Source: Verrucomicrobiota bacterium
GTDB lineage: Bacteria; Verrucomicrobiota; Verrucomicrobiia; Limisphaerales; J093
Length of the DNA stretch: 64,000 bases
Assembly: GCA_016716505.1 (NCBI GenBank)
Contig: JADJWF010000005.1
Coordinates: 186,001-250,000 of the forward strand
Direction of reading: 5' to 3'
Below are positions 45,490-54,079 of this stretch, one piece after another; position 1 is the stretch's first letter; every line of letters begins with the position of its first letter. The translations under genes were made by a program, and so were the position numbers. The notes under the pieces are model-generated. The model did not search any database. It was not told the origin of the DNA and worked only from the letters and a program-made list of their open reading frames with translations.

Positions 45490-46161
45490 TCACCCTTCGA
45501 GGGCGTCCACGCCAAGGATGTATTTCGAGCAGCGACGCAGCCGGAAGGGGAAGAAGTTGGCGATGGCCGGGGCGTCCGCCGCAGCGGGGTTGTCGAACTT
45601 CAATTCGAGAATGACCGGCGGGACCCCGTGGCGGAGCGGCGAGCGCCAGCAATCGGCGCGACGCGCGTCGTAAAACTCCAGGCAGGAATCCAGTGTCAGC
45701 CGAAACCGGCCGTCGCCGCTCAAGAAGTATCTCCGGTGATAGCGATTGCCCAGCACCGGCACATGGCTGGCCAGAGCCTCCCGGGCCTCGGCAGGCAGTT
45801 CCGGAGCGCGCGACAGCGAAGCGATCGAAGGCTCACACAATCCGCTGCCGTTGCCGGCTGAGAAGCGGGCGAGCCGGAACACGTCCTTCGTGCCGACCAG
45901 CCCGCGCTTGTGTTTGAACTCGAGGGCGGCGGGGCCGTGGCGGATCGCCAGCGGTCCATACCAGCGCAGGCGCACCTTGGTCCGGTGGGCGGCGCCATTG
46001 ACGTGCGCGAAGTAATGTCTCCGATCCGGCGTGTCGAGGTAGAGGTTGTTGATGGCACGCGGCGGAAAGGCCTCGCGGAAGCCGGCCGGATGTTGACGGA
46101 CCAGGGCGAGCGCCTCGGCCGGGCTGAGTTCCAGAGGGACGAACTTGCGTTCAAAGCGCAT
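45490..46161 (-). CDS. VTC-domain (polyphosphate-polymerase-like) protein
   Basis: It has 223 residues from ATG 46161, which starts right at the conserved MRFERKFVPLEL strand; a TTG at 46215 overlapping the previous gene is the alternative. The tunnel-fold motifs are visible: NNLYLDTPDRRHYF, RTKVRLRWYG, LEFKHKRGLVGTK and ILELKFD near the end. VTC catalysis in yeast makes polyphosphate from ATP; bacterial relatives are of uncertain activity. It directly follows the DUF4956 gene, a pairing common in bacteria and often accompanied by CotH, one of which lies at 30632. Confidence 0.88.
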   Translation of the reverse strand: MRFERKFVPLELSPAEALALVRQHPAGFREAFPPRAINNLYLDTPDRRHYFAHVNGAAHRTKVRLRWYGPLAIRHGPAALEFKHKRGLVGTKDVFRLARFSAGNGSGLCEPSIASLSRAPELPAEAREALASHVPVLGNRYHRRYFLSGDGRFRLTLDSCLEFYDARRADCWRSPLRHGVPPVILELKFDNPAAADAPAIANFFPFRLRRCSKYILGVDALEG

Positions 46162-46211
46162 GGTGATCGGGCGACTCAGCGCGCGGCGGTTTGGTTGGGC
46201 GATTTCGCCTT

Positions 46212-46898
46212 TCAACCAATCAGTCCGCGATCTTCGACGAAGCTCACGCGGGAGTCGGGATTCAGGCTCCGCAGGCGGCCGGTGAAATCCTCCACCCGAT
46301 GAGTGTCCGGGAAGGCGACCTGAAAAGCGGCCTCGGTCTGATCGGACGACTCGTCAAAACGTCGCAGCGATGAGGAGGCACCGCAGGCCCGCAGCGATTC
46401 CTCGATCTGCCGAAGGCCGAGCCGCTGGCCATTCATGGTGGTCACGGTGAGAAAGAGGTTGGCGCCGGCGTGGCTCTTCCGCAGGAGCGACCGCGCCGCG
46501 AGCGTGGCGGCGATGACGAGGAAAGCGGCGGTGGTCAGCAGCGGCTGGCCGGCACCCAGCCCCAGTCCGATGCTGATCGCGAGGAAGAGGTAGGCCAGTT
46601 CCTCGGGTTCCTTGATCGCGGCCCGGAAACGGACGATGGACAGCGCGCCAACCAGACCCAGGGAAAGCGCCAGCGACGACTTCACGATGGTAATGACCAG
46701 AGCGGTCGTCAGGGTCAGGGGGAGGAAATTGCGCGCGAAGAGACGGCGATTGGACAAAGACTGACCGAAGCGGAGATAAACCTCACCCAGCAGCCATGCG
46801 AGTACCGCGGCGATTGCGAGGTTCACGGCAAACTGGGGCAACGACTGGACGGTTGCCGGGTCCCAAAGCTGTTGAATGACTGAACCGTTGGCTTGCAT
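46212..46898 (-). CDS. DUF4956 membrane protein
   Basis: It has 228 residues with three to four membrane helices (about 24-42, 58-75, 80-92 and 104-135) and a conserved central GALSIVRFRAAIKEPEELAYLFLAI that is the DUF4956 hallmark. The cytosolic C-terminal 90 residues form an alpha/beta domain. Its end overlaps the TTG start of the VTC gene, so they are likely co-translated; in other bacteria the pair is found together. Function is not established. Confidence 0.88.
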   Translation of the reverse strand: MQANGSVIQQLWDPATVQSLPQFAVNLAIAAVLAWLLGEVYLRFGQSLSNRRLFARNFLPLTLTTALVITIVKSSLALSLGLVGALSIVRFRAAIKEPEELAYLFLAISIGLGLGAGQPLLTTAAFLVIAATLAARSLLRKSHAGANLFLTVTTMNGQRLGLRQIEESLRACGASSSLRRFDESSDQTEAAFQVAFPDTHRVEDFTGRLRSLNPDSRVSFVEDRGLIG

Positions 46899-47036
46899 AC
46901 GAAACGATCGGGTTCGGGCAGCCGGTCGCGAGCTTCAAACAGCTCGTTCTCGCGACGGCGCAACATCGCCCTAGACCGGCGCTTCGTGCCAAAGGTTACA
47001 AATGGGTCACAGGGGCGGGCACCGCCCGGGCGCCAA

Positions 47037-48410
47037 CTAGATCGTCATCGCGTGGCGCCGCTCGGCGGTTTTGGGCAGGTAGGCGTCGAAGCGCATGGCG
47101 ATGATCCGCACCAGCAACCGGCCCAGATCGGTGACCACCAGCCTGGCCCCGGAGAGTTCGATCAGGCCATCCGCCGCGAGATCGCCCAAAGACTCCAGTT
47201 CCCGCGCGAAGTACTCGCGGAAGTTGATCCCGAGCCGCGCCGACATCGCCTCAAAGTCCAGGACGAGATTGCACATGATCTGCATGATGGTCGCGCGGCG
47301 GATGACATCGTCGGCGGTGAGCACGTAGCCGCGGGCGTACGGCATGGCCCCCGCGTCCACCGCGGCGTAGTAGGCCGGCAGATCTTTGAGGTTCTGCCAG
47401 TACGTGTCGCTGGATTGAGAGATGGAGGACATGCCAAAGGCGTAGATGTCCGCGCCGCCGCGGGTGCTGTAGCCTTGGAAATTGCGCTGCAACGTGCCCG
47501 CCCGTTGCGCCACCGCCAGTTCGTCCGTGGCCCGCGCAAAGTGGTCCATGCCGATGTACACGTAGCCGGCGTCGGCCAGCTTTTCGACGGTGAGTTTGAG
47601 GAGTTGAAACTTCACCTCTGGCGTCGGCAGCACTTTGGCCTCGACGATCTTCTGGGCCGGCTTCATCCACGGCACGTGAGCGTAGCTGAAGACGGCAAAT
47701 CGGTCCGGATTCAGGGCGATGATCTCGTCCAGCGTGCGCTCGAAGGACGCCGGGGTTTGAAACGGCAGGCCGTAGATGAGGTCAATGTTGAGCGACGTGA
47801 AGCCCGTCTCGCGAACCCACTCCACCGCCTGCCGGGTCAATTCCAACGGCTGGATCCGGTGGACGGCCTTCTGCACCTCGGGGTTGTTGTCCTGAACGCC
47901 CATCGAGGCCCGGTTGAAGCCCACTTCGCGGAGCGCGACGAGATGGTCGCGCGTCAGCCGGCGCGGATCCACCTCGACCCCGGCCTCGAGGTCGGGCGCA
48001 TAGGTGAAATTCGCGCGGATCAGTTCGCCCAGCCGGCGCAGATGATCGGGTTTGCAGAATGTGGGCGAGCCGCCGCCGAAATGGAGCTGCACCGCGCGCC
48101 GGTCCGGATGGAGCAGGGGCTTGATCGCCGCCATCTCGCGGCCGAGGTACTCGATGTAGGTCGCGCTCTTCGAGTAGTCGGCCGTGATGACCGTGGTGCA
48201 ACCGCAAAACCAGCAGAGGGTTTCGCAAAAGGGCAGGTGAAAGTACAGCGACAGGTCGCGGGGCGTCTCGTTGTTGCGCCGGATGCTGGCACGGACCTCA
48301 TCCACGGTCACGGCGTCGGTGAACTTGGTGGCCGGCGGGTAGGAGGTGTACCGCGGACCGGGCACGTTGTACTTGCGAACAAGGTCGAGATCGAAGGTCA
48401 CAAGGCTCAT
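47037..48410 (-). CDS. hemN: Oxygen-independent coproporphyrinogen III oxidase
   Basis: This radical-SAM enzyme decarboxylates coproporphyrinogen III to protoporphyrinogen IX. The protein is 457 residues from ATG 48410, matching HemN. The Fe-S motif CETLCWFCGC, the GGGSPTFC glycine loop and the final GISFREYF-like HemN C-terminal (GINFREYFARELESLG) are intact. Its start overlaps the hemE TGA (ATGA). An ORF extension to 48647 is antisense-like text inside hemE and is rejected. Confidence 0.96.
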   Translation of the reverse strand: MSLVTFDLDLVRKYNVPGPRYTSYPPATKFTDAVTVDEVRASIRRNNETPRDLSLYFHLPFCETLCWFCGCTTVITADYSKSATYIEYLGREMAAIKPLLHPDRRAVQLHFGGGSPTFCKPDHLRRLGELIRANFTYAPDLEAGVEVDPRRLTRDHLVALREVGFNRASMGVQDNNPEVQKAVHRIQPLELTRQAVEWVRETGFTSLNIDLIYGLPFQTPASFERTLDEIIALNPDRFAVFSYAHVPWMKPAQKIVEAKVLPTPEVKFQLLKLTVEKLADAGYVYIGMDHFARATDELAVAQRAGTLQRNFQGYSTRGGADIYAFGMSSISQSSDTYWQNLKDLPAYYAAVDAGAMPYARGYVLTADDVIRRATIMQIMCNLVLDFEAMSARLGINFREYFARELESLGDLAADGLIELSGARLVVTDLGRLLVRIIAMRFDAYLPKTAERRHAMTI

Positions 48411-49471
48411 CGGAATTCGTGAACGGCTCTGACGAGCGCCTGAAGGCAGTCGAGCCTGGCCTCCGGCGGGACGCCGTGGCCGAGATTGCAGATGTGGCCC
48501 GGTCGTCCGCGCATCGTCTCCAACAGTTCGCGGACAGCGCCAGCCACCGTCTCCGGGTCGGTCTTGAGCAACGCGGGATCGAGGTTGCCCTGCACCGCCA
48601 CGTTCCTCGGAAGTTGATCCGCAACAGAGCGCAAGGGCACGGTCCAATCCACCCCCAGCACCTGCGCTCGCGTGGCCCCGAGCGAGGGCCAGCGGTCATT
48701 GACGCCTTTGGCAAAGAGGATCACCGGCGCCAGGTCTCGCACTTCCGCGACGATGTCCCGCAACCAGCGCCCGGAAAGCTCGTCGAAGTCCGCTGCCGGG
48801 GCCGTGCCCCCGAGGGTGTCGAACACCTGCACCGCGTCTGCGCCGGCCGCCACCTGGAGCCGAAGGTAATCCGCGATGGCGATCGCCAGCTTTTCCGCCA
48901 GCCGGCCATAGAGCTTGGGGTTCTCTCGAAACAAGTGGAGGGCCTTCGAGAACTGCGGCGCGCTGCCGCCTTCGAGCATGAAGTTCGCGAGCGTCCAGGG
49001 GGATCCGGCAAACCCCAGCAGAGCGGTTCCGTTGCCCAGTTCGGTGCGCGTCAGGCGCAGGGCTTCGGCGACATACTCCAGGCGTTCTGGAACGGCGGCG
49101 GGATCGAGGCGGTCCACGTGATGGCCGTACTCGATGGTCCACGCCATCCTGATGCCCTCGCCGTCGGTGAACCGATACGGCTGACCGAGCGCCTCGGCGA
49201 TGACGAGGATGTCGCTGAAGATGATCGCGGCGTCGAAGCCAAACCGCCGAATTGGCTGGAGCGTGACTTCGGCGGCCAGATGGGGCGTTTGCACCAACTG
49301 GAGGAAAGAATACCGCTCCTTCAGTTCGCGGTATTCCGGCAGGCAACGTCCCGCCTGGCGCATCAGCCAGACTGGCGGACGATCGAGTGGCTCGCACCGG
49401 CAGGCCGCGAGGAACCGTTCGCGCGAGGTCAACGCGGGTTGCGGGTGGGTCGGTGGCTCGGTCTCGGTCAT
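48407..49471 (-). CDS. hemE: Uroporphyrinogen decarboxylase
   Basis: HemE converts uroporphyrinogen III to coproporphyrinogen III. The protein is about 354 residues from ATG 49471 (MTETEPPTHPQPALTSRERF). It has the PPVWLMRQAGRCLPEYR substrate loop, the FSDILV Asp motif, the FAGSPWTLANFMLEGG loop and the NLGHG C-terminal motif. It directly precedes and overlaps hemN, giving two successive steps of haem synthesis. Upstream extension to 49648 is TTG-started and not homologous. Confidence 0.96.
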   Translation of the reverse strand: MTETEPPTHPQPALTSRERFLAACRCEPLDRPPVWLMRQAGRCLPEYRELKERYSFLQLVQTPHLAAEVTLQPIRRFGFDAAIIFSDILVIAEALGQPYRFTDGEGIRMAWTIEYGHHVDRLDPAAVPERLEYVAEALRLTRTELGNGTALLGFAGSPWTLANFMLEGGSAPQFSKALHLFRENPKLYGRLAEKLAIAIADYLRLQVAAGADAVQVFDTLGGTAPAADFDELSGRWLRDIVAEVRDLAPVILFAKGVNDRWPSLGATRAQVLGVDWTVPLRSVADQLPRNVAVQGNLDPALLKTDPETVAGAVRELLETMRGRPGHICNLGHGVPPEARLDCLQALVRAVHEFR

Positions 49472-49607
49472 GCAGCGGCTCGGCCGGCGGGTTTGTCCCG
49501 TCGGGAGCGACAGCATAGGTGGACCTCGCCCGCTGGCAAACCGGAAGCCCGACTCTCGCCAATCCTCAATTGCGACCCAACGGGCGGGCTGCCATCTTCC
49601 CACCCGT

Positions 49608-50147
49608 ATGTCGAAGCCCTCGAAAACGACGTCGTTTGCCCCGCGCAAGACGCCCCGGCTGTTTCAATTCGCCCTCGAGTACTTCGAGCAACGCATCGTT
49701 TGTCTCCGGGCGGTGGAGTTGCTGCTTCCCTCCCATCGCAACAAGTGGCTTCGACCGGAAGTGGAGTCCAAACTCGCCTGCCTGGACCTGACGATTCCGC
49801 TGCACGCCGAACTGGACCGGCTGGTGCGCTTGAGCCTCGCCCTGCTGGAGGCGGTGGACGCCGGCACGTACCGCAAGCCCCGCAACTGGGCGGAGCTGGA
49901 CCCGTGGTTGCGGAGGGCGCTGGCGTATTTCGTCAAGTCCGAGGACGCCATTCCGGACCATCACGAGGATGGCTTCGAGGACGACCACCGCGAGTTCCGT
50001 CAGCTTGAGAAGCGGCTGGCCGGGACGCTGATCCATTTCGAGGCCTGGTACGAACATCGGAAGCGCCAGGAGGACGCGACCTGCCACGGCCGAGTTGAAT
50101 CCGGCACGCCGTCAACGTCCGGCCGCCGCCAACCTCCGCGGCCATGA
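49608..50147 (+). CDS. Conserved small protein of unknown function (DUF1232-like segment)
   Basis: It has 179 residues from ATG 49608, with codon use like real genes. The central stretch ALAYFVKSEDAIPDHHEDG resembles the YFxxPxDAIPD signature of DUF1232/YkvA proteins but lacks their membrane helices, so the family is uncertain. The last 30 residues are basic and Pro/Thr/Ser-rich. It lies divergent from hemE. Confidence 0.65.
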   Translation: MSKPSKTTSFAPRKTPRLFQFALEYFEQRIVCLRAVELLLPSHRNKWLRPEVESKLACLDLTIPLHAELDRLVRLSLALLEAVDAGTYRKPRNWAELDPWLRRALAYFVKSEDAIPDHHEDGFEDDHREFRQLEKRLAGTLIHFEAWYEHRKRQEDATCHGRVESGTPSTSGRRQPPRP

Positions 50148-50149
50148 CA

Positions 50150-50406
50150 ATCCCAAGCCTGCCGGAATCAAGCCCACGATCCCAAACGAACCGGCTCACC
50201 AGCGCCAGCATCACCAAGGTCGCGGCTTCGCGGACGAGTTCCGCGAAGGCAAGCCCGCCCACCTCGGGCAACGGGATTGGCTGATAAGGATCGAGGCGGC
50301 CCATCAAGGTCCGCAGTTACAACACCACCGCGCTCTCCACCCGGGCCGTGGCGGCGGCGAAACCGACAACCACCAGCCAGCGCGTCAGGTTGGTTTTGAA
50401 CCTCAT
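50150..50406 (-). pseudogene. Decayed membrane-protein gene
   Basis: From ATG 50406 the frame reads MRFKTNLTRWLVVVGFAAAT then ESAVVL, a TAA at 50317-50319, and continues in the same frame LRTLMGRLDPYQPIPLPEV ... LVREAATLVMLALVSRFVWD before losing protein-like text near 50150. The 'AVVxYLR ... LVREAATLVML' pattern matches the start of an uncharacterised two- to four-helix membrane-protein family known from other bacteria (recalled, not searched). The missing C-terminal helices and the stop, where Tyr is expected, mark it as decayed. Confidence 0.55.
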
Positions 50407-50424
50407 GTGGGTGAACGTTGGCGT

Positions 50425-51312
50425 TCAGTGGGTCAACTGCTCTTCGGGTTCCGCGGCAGGCGGTGCGTCGCCTGCTTGCAGCGCCCAGCCGGTCAACCGG
50501 GCTTCCACCGCGTCAATGATTTCGTCAGGAGTCGAGGTTCCCGCCGTGATACCTACCGTGTCACTGGGGCGGAACCAGTCGCGCCGCAAGTCCTCCGCGC
50601 CTTGGACATGGTGGACGCGCGGGCAATGCCGGCCGCAGGTGGCGACGAGTTCCCGGGTGTTATTGCTGTGGACGCCGCCGATGACGATTACCACGTCACA
50701 CTGTTGCGCCAGTTCCACGGCGGCATGCTGCCGCTGCTTCGTGGGCTGACAGACCGTGTCCACGAATCGGACCTCGGACGCGGGGAAGCGGCGGCGCAGG
50801 CAGCCAACGAGGTGACGGACCCGCTCGATGGGCTGCGTGGTTTGGGCCGCCACCCCGAAGCGCGGGCGCTCGCGGAGTTGTCGGACATCCGCCTCGGTCA
50901 ACACGATGTCATACTCCGCAAGGTCCTCGGTCAATCCGCGCACCTCGACGTGCCCGGCTTTCCCGACAATGACCGGGTGCCATCCTTCGCGGGCCAGTTT
51001 GGCCACGGCCCGATGGGCGACCTGGACCAGTGGACAGGTGGCTTCGAGCAGGGCCAGTCCGCGTTCGCGCACGCGCGCCCTGGTGATGTCCGAGGCACCG
51101 TGGGCGGTGATCATCACCGTCGGAGTCGTGACGCCGGACAGGTTGTTGACCGTCTGCACGCCGCGGGCGCGGAGGGCGGCGACCACGGTTTCGTTGTGAA
51201 CCAGGTCGCCGAGGATGGTCAGGGGTTGGCGACGAGCTTCATCGAAGGCGAGGGCGATGGCATCACGGACGCCGAAGCACATGCCGAGGTGGGCGGCGCG
51301 GAGGATTTTCAT
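50425..51312 (-). CDS. ispH: 4-hydroxy-3-methylbut-2-enyl diphosphate reductase
   Basis: IspH is the last Fe-S enzyme of the MEP isoprenoid pathway, forming IPP and DMAPP. It is 295 residues from ATG 51312 (MKILRAAHLGMCFGV). The three cluster cysteines are visible: Cys12 in GMCFGV, the second in EATCPLV and the third in DTVCQPTKQRQ. An upstream ATG-less extension to 51384 is rejected. A palindrome identical in style to the one before the regulator operon lies 16-32 bp before this start. Confidence 0.95.
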   Translation of the reverse strand: MKILRAAHLGMCFGVRDAIALAFDEARRQPLTILGDLVHNETVVAALRARGVQTVNNLSGVTTPTVMITAHGASDITRARVRERGLALLEATCPLVQVAHRAVAKLAREGWHPVIVGKAGHVEVRGLTEDLAEYDIVLTEADVRQLRERPRFGVAAQTTQPIERVRHLVGCLRRRFPASEVRFVDTVCQPTKQRQHAAVELAQQCDVVIVIGGVHSNNTRELVATCGRHCPRVHHVQGAEDLRRDWFRPSDTVGITAGTSTPDEIIDAVEARLTGWALQAGDAPPAAEPEEQLTH

Positions 51313-51327
51313 GGGGTCGTGAGACAA

Positions 51328-51344
51328 ACTTTGTATCGCAAAGC
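51328..51344. promoter_or_regulatory. Palindromic operator-like site upstream of ispH
   Basis: ACTTTGTATCGCAAAGC here is an imperfect palindrome. Its reverse complement differs from the site at 52316-52332 at only two of 17 positions. It lies 16-32 bp before the ispH ATG and just after the regulator stop at 51381. Confidence 0.6.
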
Positions 51345-51380
51345 ATTTCTTCTGAGTGACTGCCGGCGGCAAGATTCCGT

Positions 51381-51689
51381 TCAAACTTGTTTCGCCTGAC
51401 GAACGATCTGTTCGAGGAGGTTGATGTAGGTGCGGAACGCCGCGCGGCCTGCCTCCGTCAGGTGGCAGGTCGTCAGGGGCCGGCGGTCGTGGAAACTTTT
51501 GGTGATGGCGACGTAGCCTGCTTCCTGCAGCGTGCGCAGATGCACGGCGAGGTTGCCGTCGGTCATCTTCAGCGTGTCACGGATCTCGGTGAACGCGAGG
51601 GACGGATTGGCCGCGAGCAGGGACATGATCGGCAGGCGTCCTTTCTCGTGAATCACCCGGTCCAGTTGCAGGAACGGCGTGGGATTCAA
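51381..51689 (-). CDS. Winged-helix transcriptional regulator (MarR/ArsR-like, short)
   Basis: It has 102 residues started at TTG 51689, which overlaps the upstream membrane-protein TGA (TTGA). The winged-helix core is MSLLAANPSLAFTEIRDTL, NLAVHLRTLQEAGYVAI and the wing SFHDRRPLTTCHLTEAGR. It is a compact single-domain regulator of the winged-helix type found beside a small membrane protein in many bacteria. Paired palindromes before this operon and before ispH suggest it binds them (inference). A GTG about 30 bp in is an alternative start. Confidence 0.82.
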   Translation of the reverse strand: MNPTPFLQLDRVIHEKGRLPIMSLLAANPSLAFTEIRDTLKMTDGNLAVHLRTLQEAGYVAITKSFHDRRPLTTCHLTEAGRAAFRTYINLLEQIVRQAKQV

Positions 51690-52309
51690 GGCGCGGGGTT
51701 CCGTTTCTCGGTGGCCAGCAGGTAGCCGCCGTAGGCCAGATGCGCCAGCCCAAACGCCCCTCCCATGATCCCGTTGGCCAACTGTGGCCCCCCGGCGGCT
51801 GGCTTCAGAAGAGTCAAGCAGATGAGGGTGATTGAGGCTGCCACGATCAACGCCCAACCAAACAGCCGAATGCCCCGCGGCATGAAGAAGCCAGCCGCGT
51901 GCAGGGCTCCGCCGTACAGTCCCACCCACGTGAGCACGATCAAGAGCAGGGCGTCCTCGATCTTGCCAAGAATGGCGGCAGCGCCCAGGGCCGCACCAAA
52001 CAGCAGCGGCGGCAGCAGGGCGTGAACGACCCGGCGCGTTGGCGGAGACCAAAAAGGCTCGCCATCCCGCAGGGCCTGCCGCCGAACGACCACGAGGCAG
52101 GCGGCGATGGTGACGAGGGCCACGGCCAGCCAGTGACCGCAAAACCGGGCGGCTGAATCGCAGGCCCATCTTGCACCCGCCAGTGCGCCGAGCGTGCCCA
52201 TGACGCCGGCGACGAGGGCGGTTGGAGCGAGGGCGCGGCGATAAAGGGCCGAGCGTTCCATGAGAGTGCGGATGGTGTGGAGGTTTTCGGCGGCCCAGTC
52301 GGATCTCAT
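51686..52309 (-). CDS. Membrane protein co-transcribed with winged-helix regulator
   Basis: It has 207 residues with about six membrane helices (starting near residue 25) and no recognised catalytic motif. Its TGA overlaps the TTG of the regulator gene, so they form a two-gene operon. Such permease-like partners of small winged-helix regulators are common but uncharacterised. An operator-like palindrome lies just before its ATG (52309). Confidence 0.78.
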   Translation of the reverse strand: MRSDWAAENLHTIRTLMERSALYRRALAPTALVAGVMGTLGALAGARWACDSAARFCGHWLAVALVTIAACLVVVRRQALRDGEPFWSPPTRRVVHALLPPLLFGAALGAAAILGKIEDALLLIVLTWVGLYGGALHAAGFFMPRGIRLFGWALIVAASITLICLTLLKPAAGGPQLANGIMGGAFGLAHLAYGGYLLATEKRNPAP

Positions 52310-52315
52310 GAAGAC

Positions 52316-52332
52316 ACTTTGCGATGCAAAGT
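52316..52332. promoter_or_regulatory. Perfect palindromic operator upstream of membrane protein/regulator operon
   Basis: ACTTTGC GAT GCAAAGT is a perfect 7-bp inverted repeat with a 3-bp spacer, 7-23 bp ahead of the operon start codon. A near-copy (15 of 17 in reverse orientation) sits upstream of ispH. This layout fits autoregulation by the operon's winged-helix regulator (inference). Confidence 0.7.
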
Positions 52333-52605
52333 AACAGTGTCAAGTGCTGCTCGCCGGGGCCGCATCACCGGATGATCCCGGGGCGGGCCGCCGGGGCGGC
52401 GCAGAACAGTTCGAATCGAACCTTGGGCATGGGGCCGCCCGACCTTCGACCACGCGGTTCGATGCGGTAGGCGGCCTCGGTGCCGGGCCGCTCTGCAAAG
52501 TCCAGCCGGTCTGGCGTGGTCAGGCGAGTTGCCAGACGGCGGATTGCCGCCCCACTGGAGCAACCATGATTCACCTCGGCGCGTTCGTCTGCGCGCCTGA
52601 TGGGT

Positions 52606-53982
52606 TTATCGTTGGTCCTTCAGCGGCTCGCGCCAACTGGCCTCGATTTCTTCGAGACTTCGCCCCTTCGTTTCGGGCACGCGCCCGAAGACAAACACCA
52701 GCGCGACGAGGCTGAACGCCGCGTAGATCCAGAAGGTCTTTGCCGGTCCCACCTCGCGACTGTCGTTCAACATCGGGAAGGTTTGCGCCACAAGGTAACA
52801 CGACGTCCAGATGACGAACGTCGCCACCGACATGGCCCGGCCGCGAATCTTCGTCGGGAAGATTTCCGAGCAGAGAATCCACGGGATCGGTCCCAGCGCC
52901 ATGGCGAACGCGGCAATGAAGCCGATGATGCCCAGCAGCAGCGGCAGGCCCTGATGTCCGGCGTGGAACATCCAACCCACCAGTGCCAGCGCCACCACCT
53001 GCACGCTCAGTCCCGCCAACAACAAGGGGCGCCGGCCCGCGCGGTCCACCAGGCTGATGGCCACGAAGGTGAAGATCACGTTCACCAGGCCGATGACTGC
53101 CGACGCCGTGAACGCGTCCTTCACCCCGGCGCCGGCCGTCGTAAGGATCTTCGTCGAGTAATACATGATCGCGTTGATGCCGCTGAACTGGGAGAAGGCC
53201 ATCAGGAGAACGGCAATCATCAGCGGCCTCCGGTAGGTGGGCGAAAACAATTCGCGGAGCCGGCCCTCTTCATGACGGAGTGCCTCGCGCACGGCCGCCA
53301 CTTCGCGCCCGGCATGGTCGGGTCCGCCGACCTCCGTGAGGATGCGGCGGGCTTCGGTTTCGCGGCCGGCCTTGAGCAGCCAGCGCGGGCTTTCGGACGC
53401 GAAGAACAGCAGCCCGAGCAGCACCAGCGCCGGGGCGACTTCCGCCCCCAACATCCAGCGCCAGCCGGTGGTGGTGTTCCACTGCTCGTCGCCGAGTGTT
53501 TGAATCCGCGCGTTGATGAAGAGGGTCAGGAAAATGCCCAGCACGATGCCGAGTTGGAACAGCGATCCCAGGCGGCCGCGCCATTCCTTGGGGGCGATCT
53601 CGGCGACGTACACCGGGCACACCATGGAGGAAGCTCCAATACCCAGCCCGCCGATGAAACGGGCGACGAGGAACTCGCCAAAGGTCCGGGGAACGGCCGA
53701 CAGCACCGCGGACACCGCGTACAAGATCGCGCAGAGAAAGAGAACCTTGCGCCGGCCGAAGCGGTCGCTCACAAATCCCGCCGCCAGCGCGCCCGGGATG
53801 CAACCGAGGATGGCGCTGGCGCCCGCAAAACCTTCCTGGGCTGAGTTCAGGGCGAAGTACTTGCGGAAGTACTGATTGGCGCCGTTGATGACCGCGGTGT
53901 CGTAACCGAAGAGGAAACCGCCCACAGCGGCGACCGACACCACCAGCAGCAGCGCGCGGAGGTTGAACGCGGAGGGACGCAT
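52606..53982 (-). CDS. Sugar porter family MFS transporter
   Basis: It has 458 residues starting at ATG 53982, with twelve predicted helices. Sugar-porter signatures are present: GGFLFGYDTAVINGA in helix 1, FGRRKVL after helix 2, RFIGGLGIGASSM, ESPRWLL before the central loop, DRAGRRPLL in the second half, and the ending PETKGRSLEEIE. It likely imports a hexose or pentose by proton symport (family knowledge); the substrate is not evident. A start at 54072 would add an Arg/Pro-rich tail and is rejected. Confidence 0.93.
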   Translation of the reverse strand: MRPSAFNLRALLLVVSVAAVGGFLFGYDTAVINGANQYFRKYFALNSAQEGFAGASAILGCIPGALAAGFVSDRFGRRKVLFLCAILYAVSAVLSAVPRTFGEFLVARFIGGLGIGASSMVCPVYVAEIAPKEWRGRLGSLFQLGIVLGIFLTLFINARIQTLGDEQWNTTTGWRWMLGAEVAPALVLLGLLFFASESPRWLLKAGRETEARRILTEVGGPDHAGREVAAVREALRHEEGRLRELFSPTYRRPLMIAVLLMAFSQFSGINAIMYYSTKILTTAGAGVKDAFTASAVIGLVNVIFTFVAISLVDRAGRRPLLLAGLSVQVVALALVGWMFHAGHQGLPLLLGIIGFIAAFAMALGPIPWILCSEIFPTKIRGRAMSVATFVIWTSCYLVAQTFPMLNDSREVGPAKTFWIYAAFSLVALVFVFGRVPETKGRSLEEIEASWREPLKDQR

Positions 53983-54079
53983 GACGTCCGCGGACACTGA
54001 AGCAAGGCGCAGCCGAGGTCCAGTTTCGGGAGGGACGGCCTGCCCGGGAGCGCGACGGCGGCCTGCGGGCAAAGGGACT

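Noticed and set aside
46893..48422. A 509-codon plus-strand ORF.
   Set aside because: It is the shadow of hemN.
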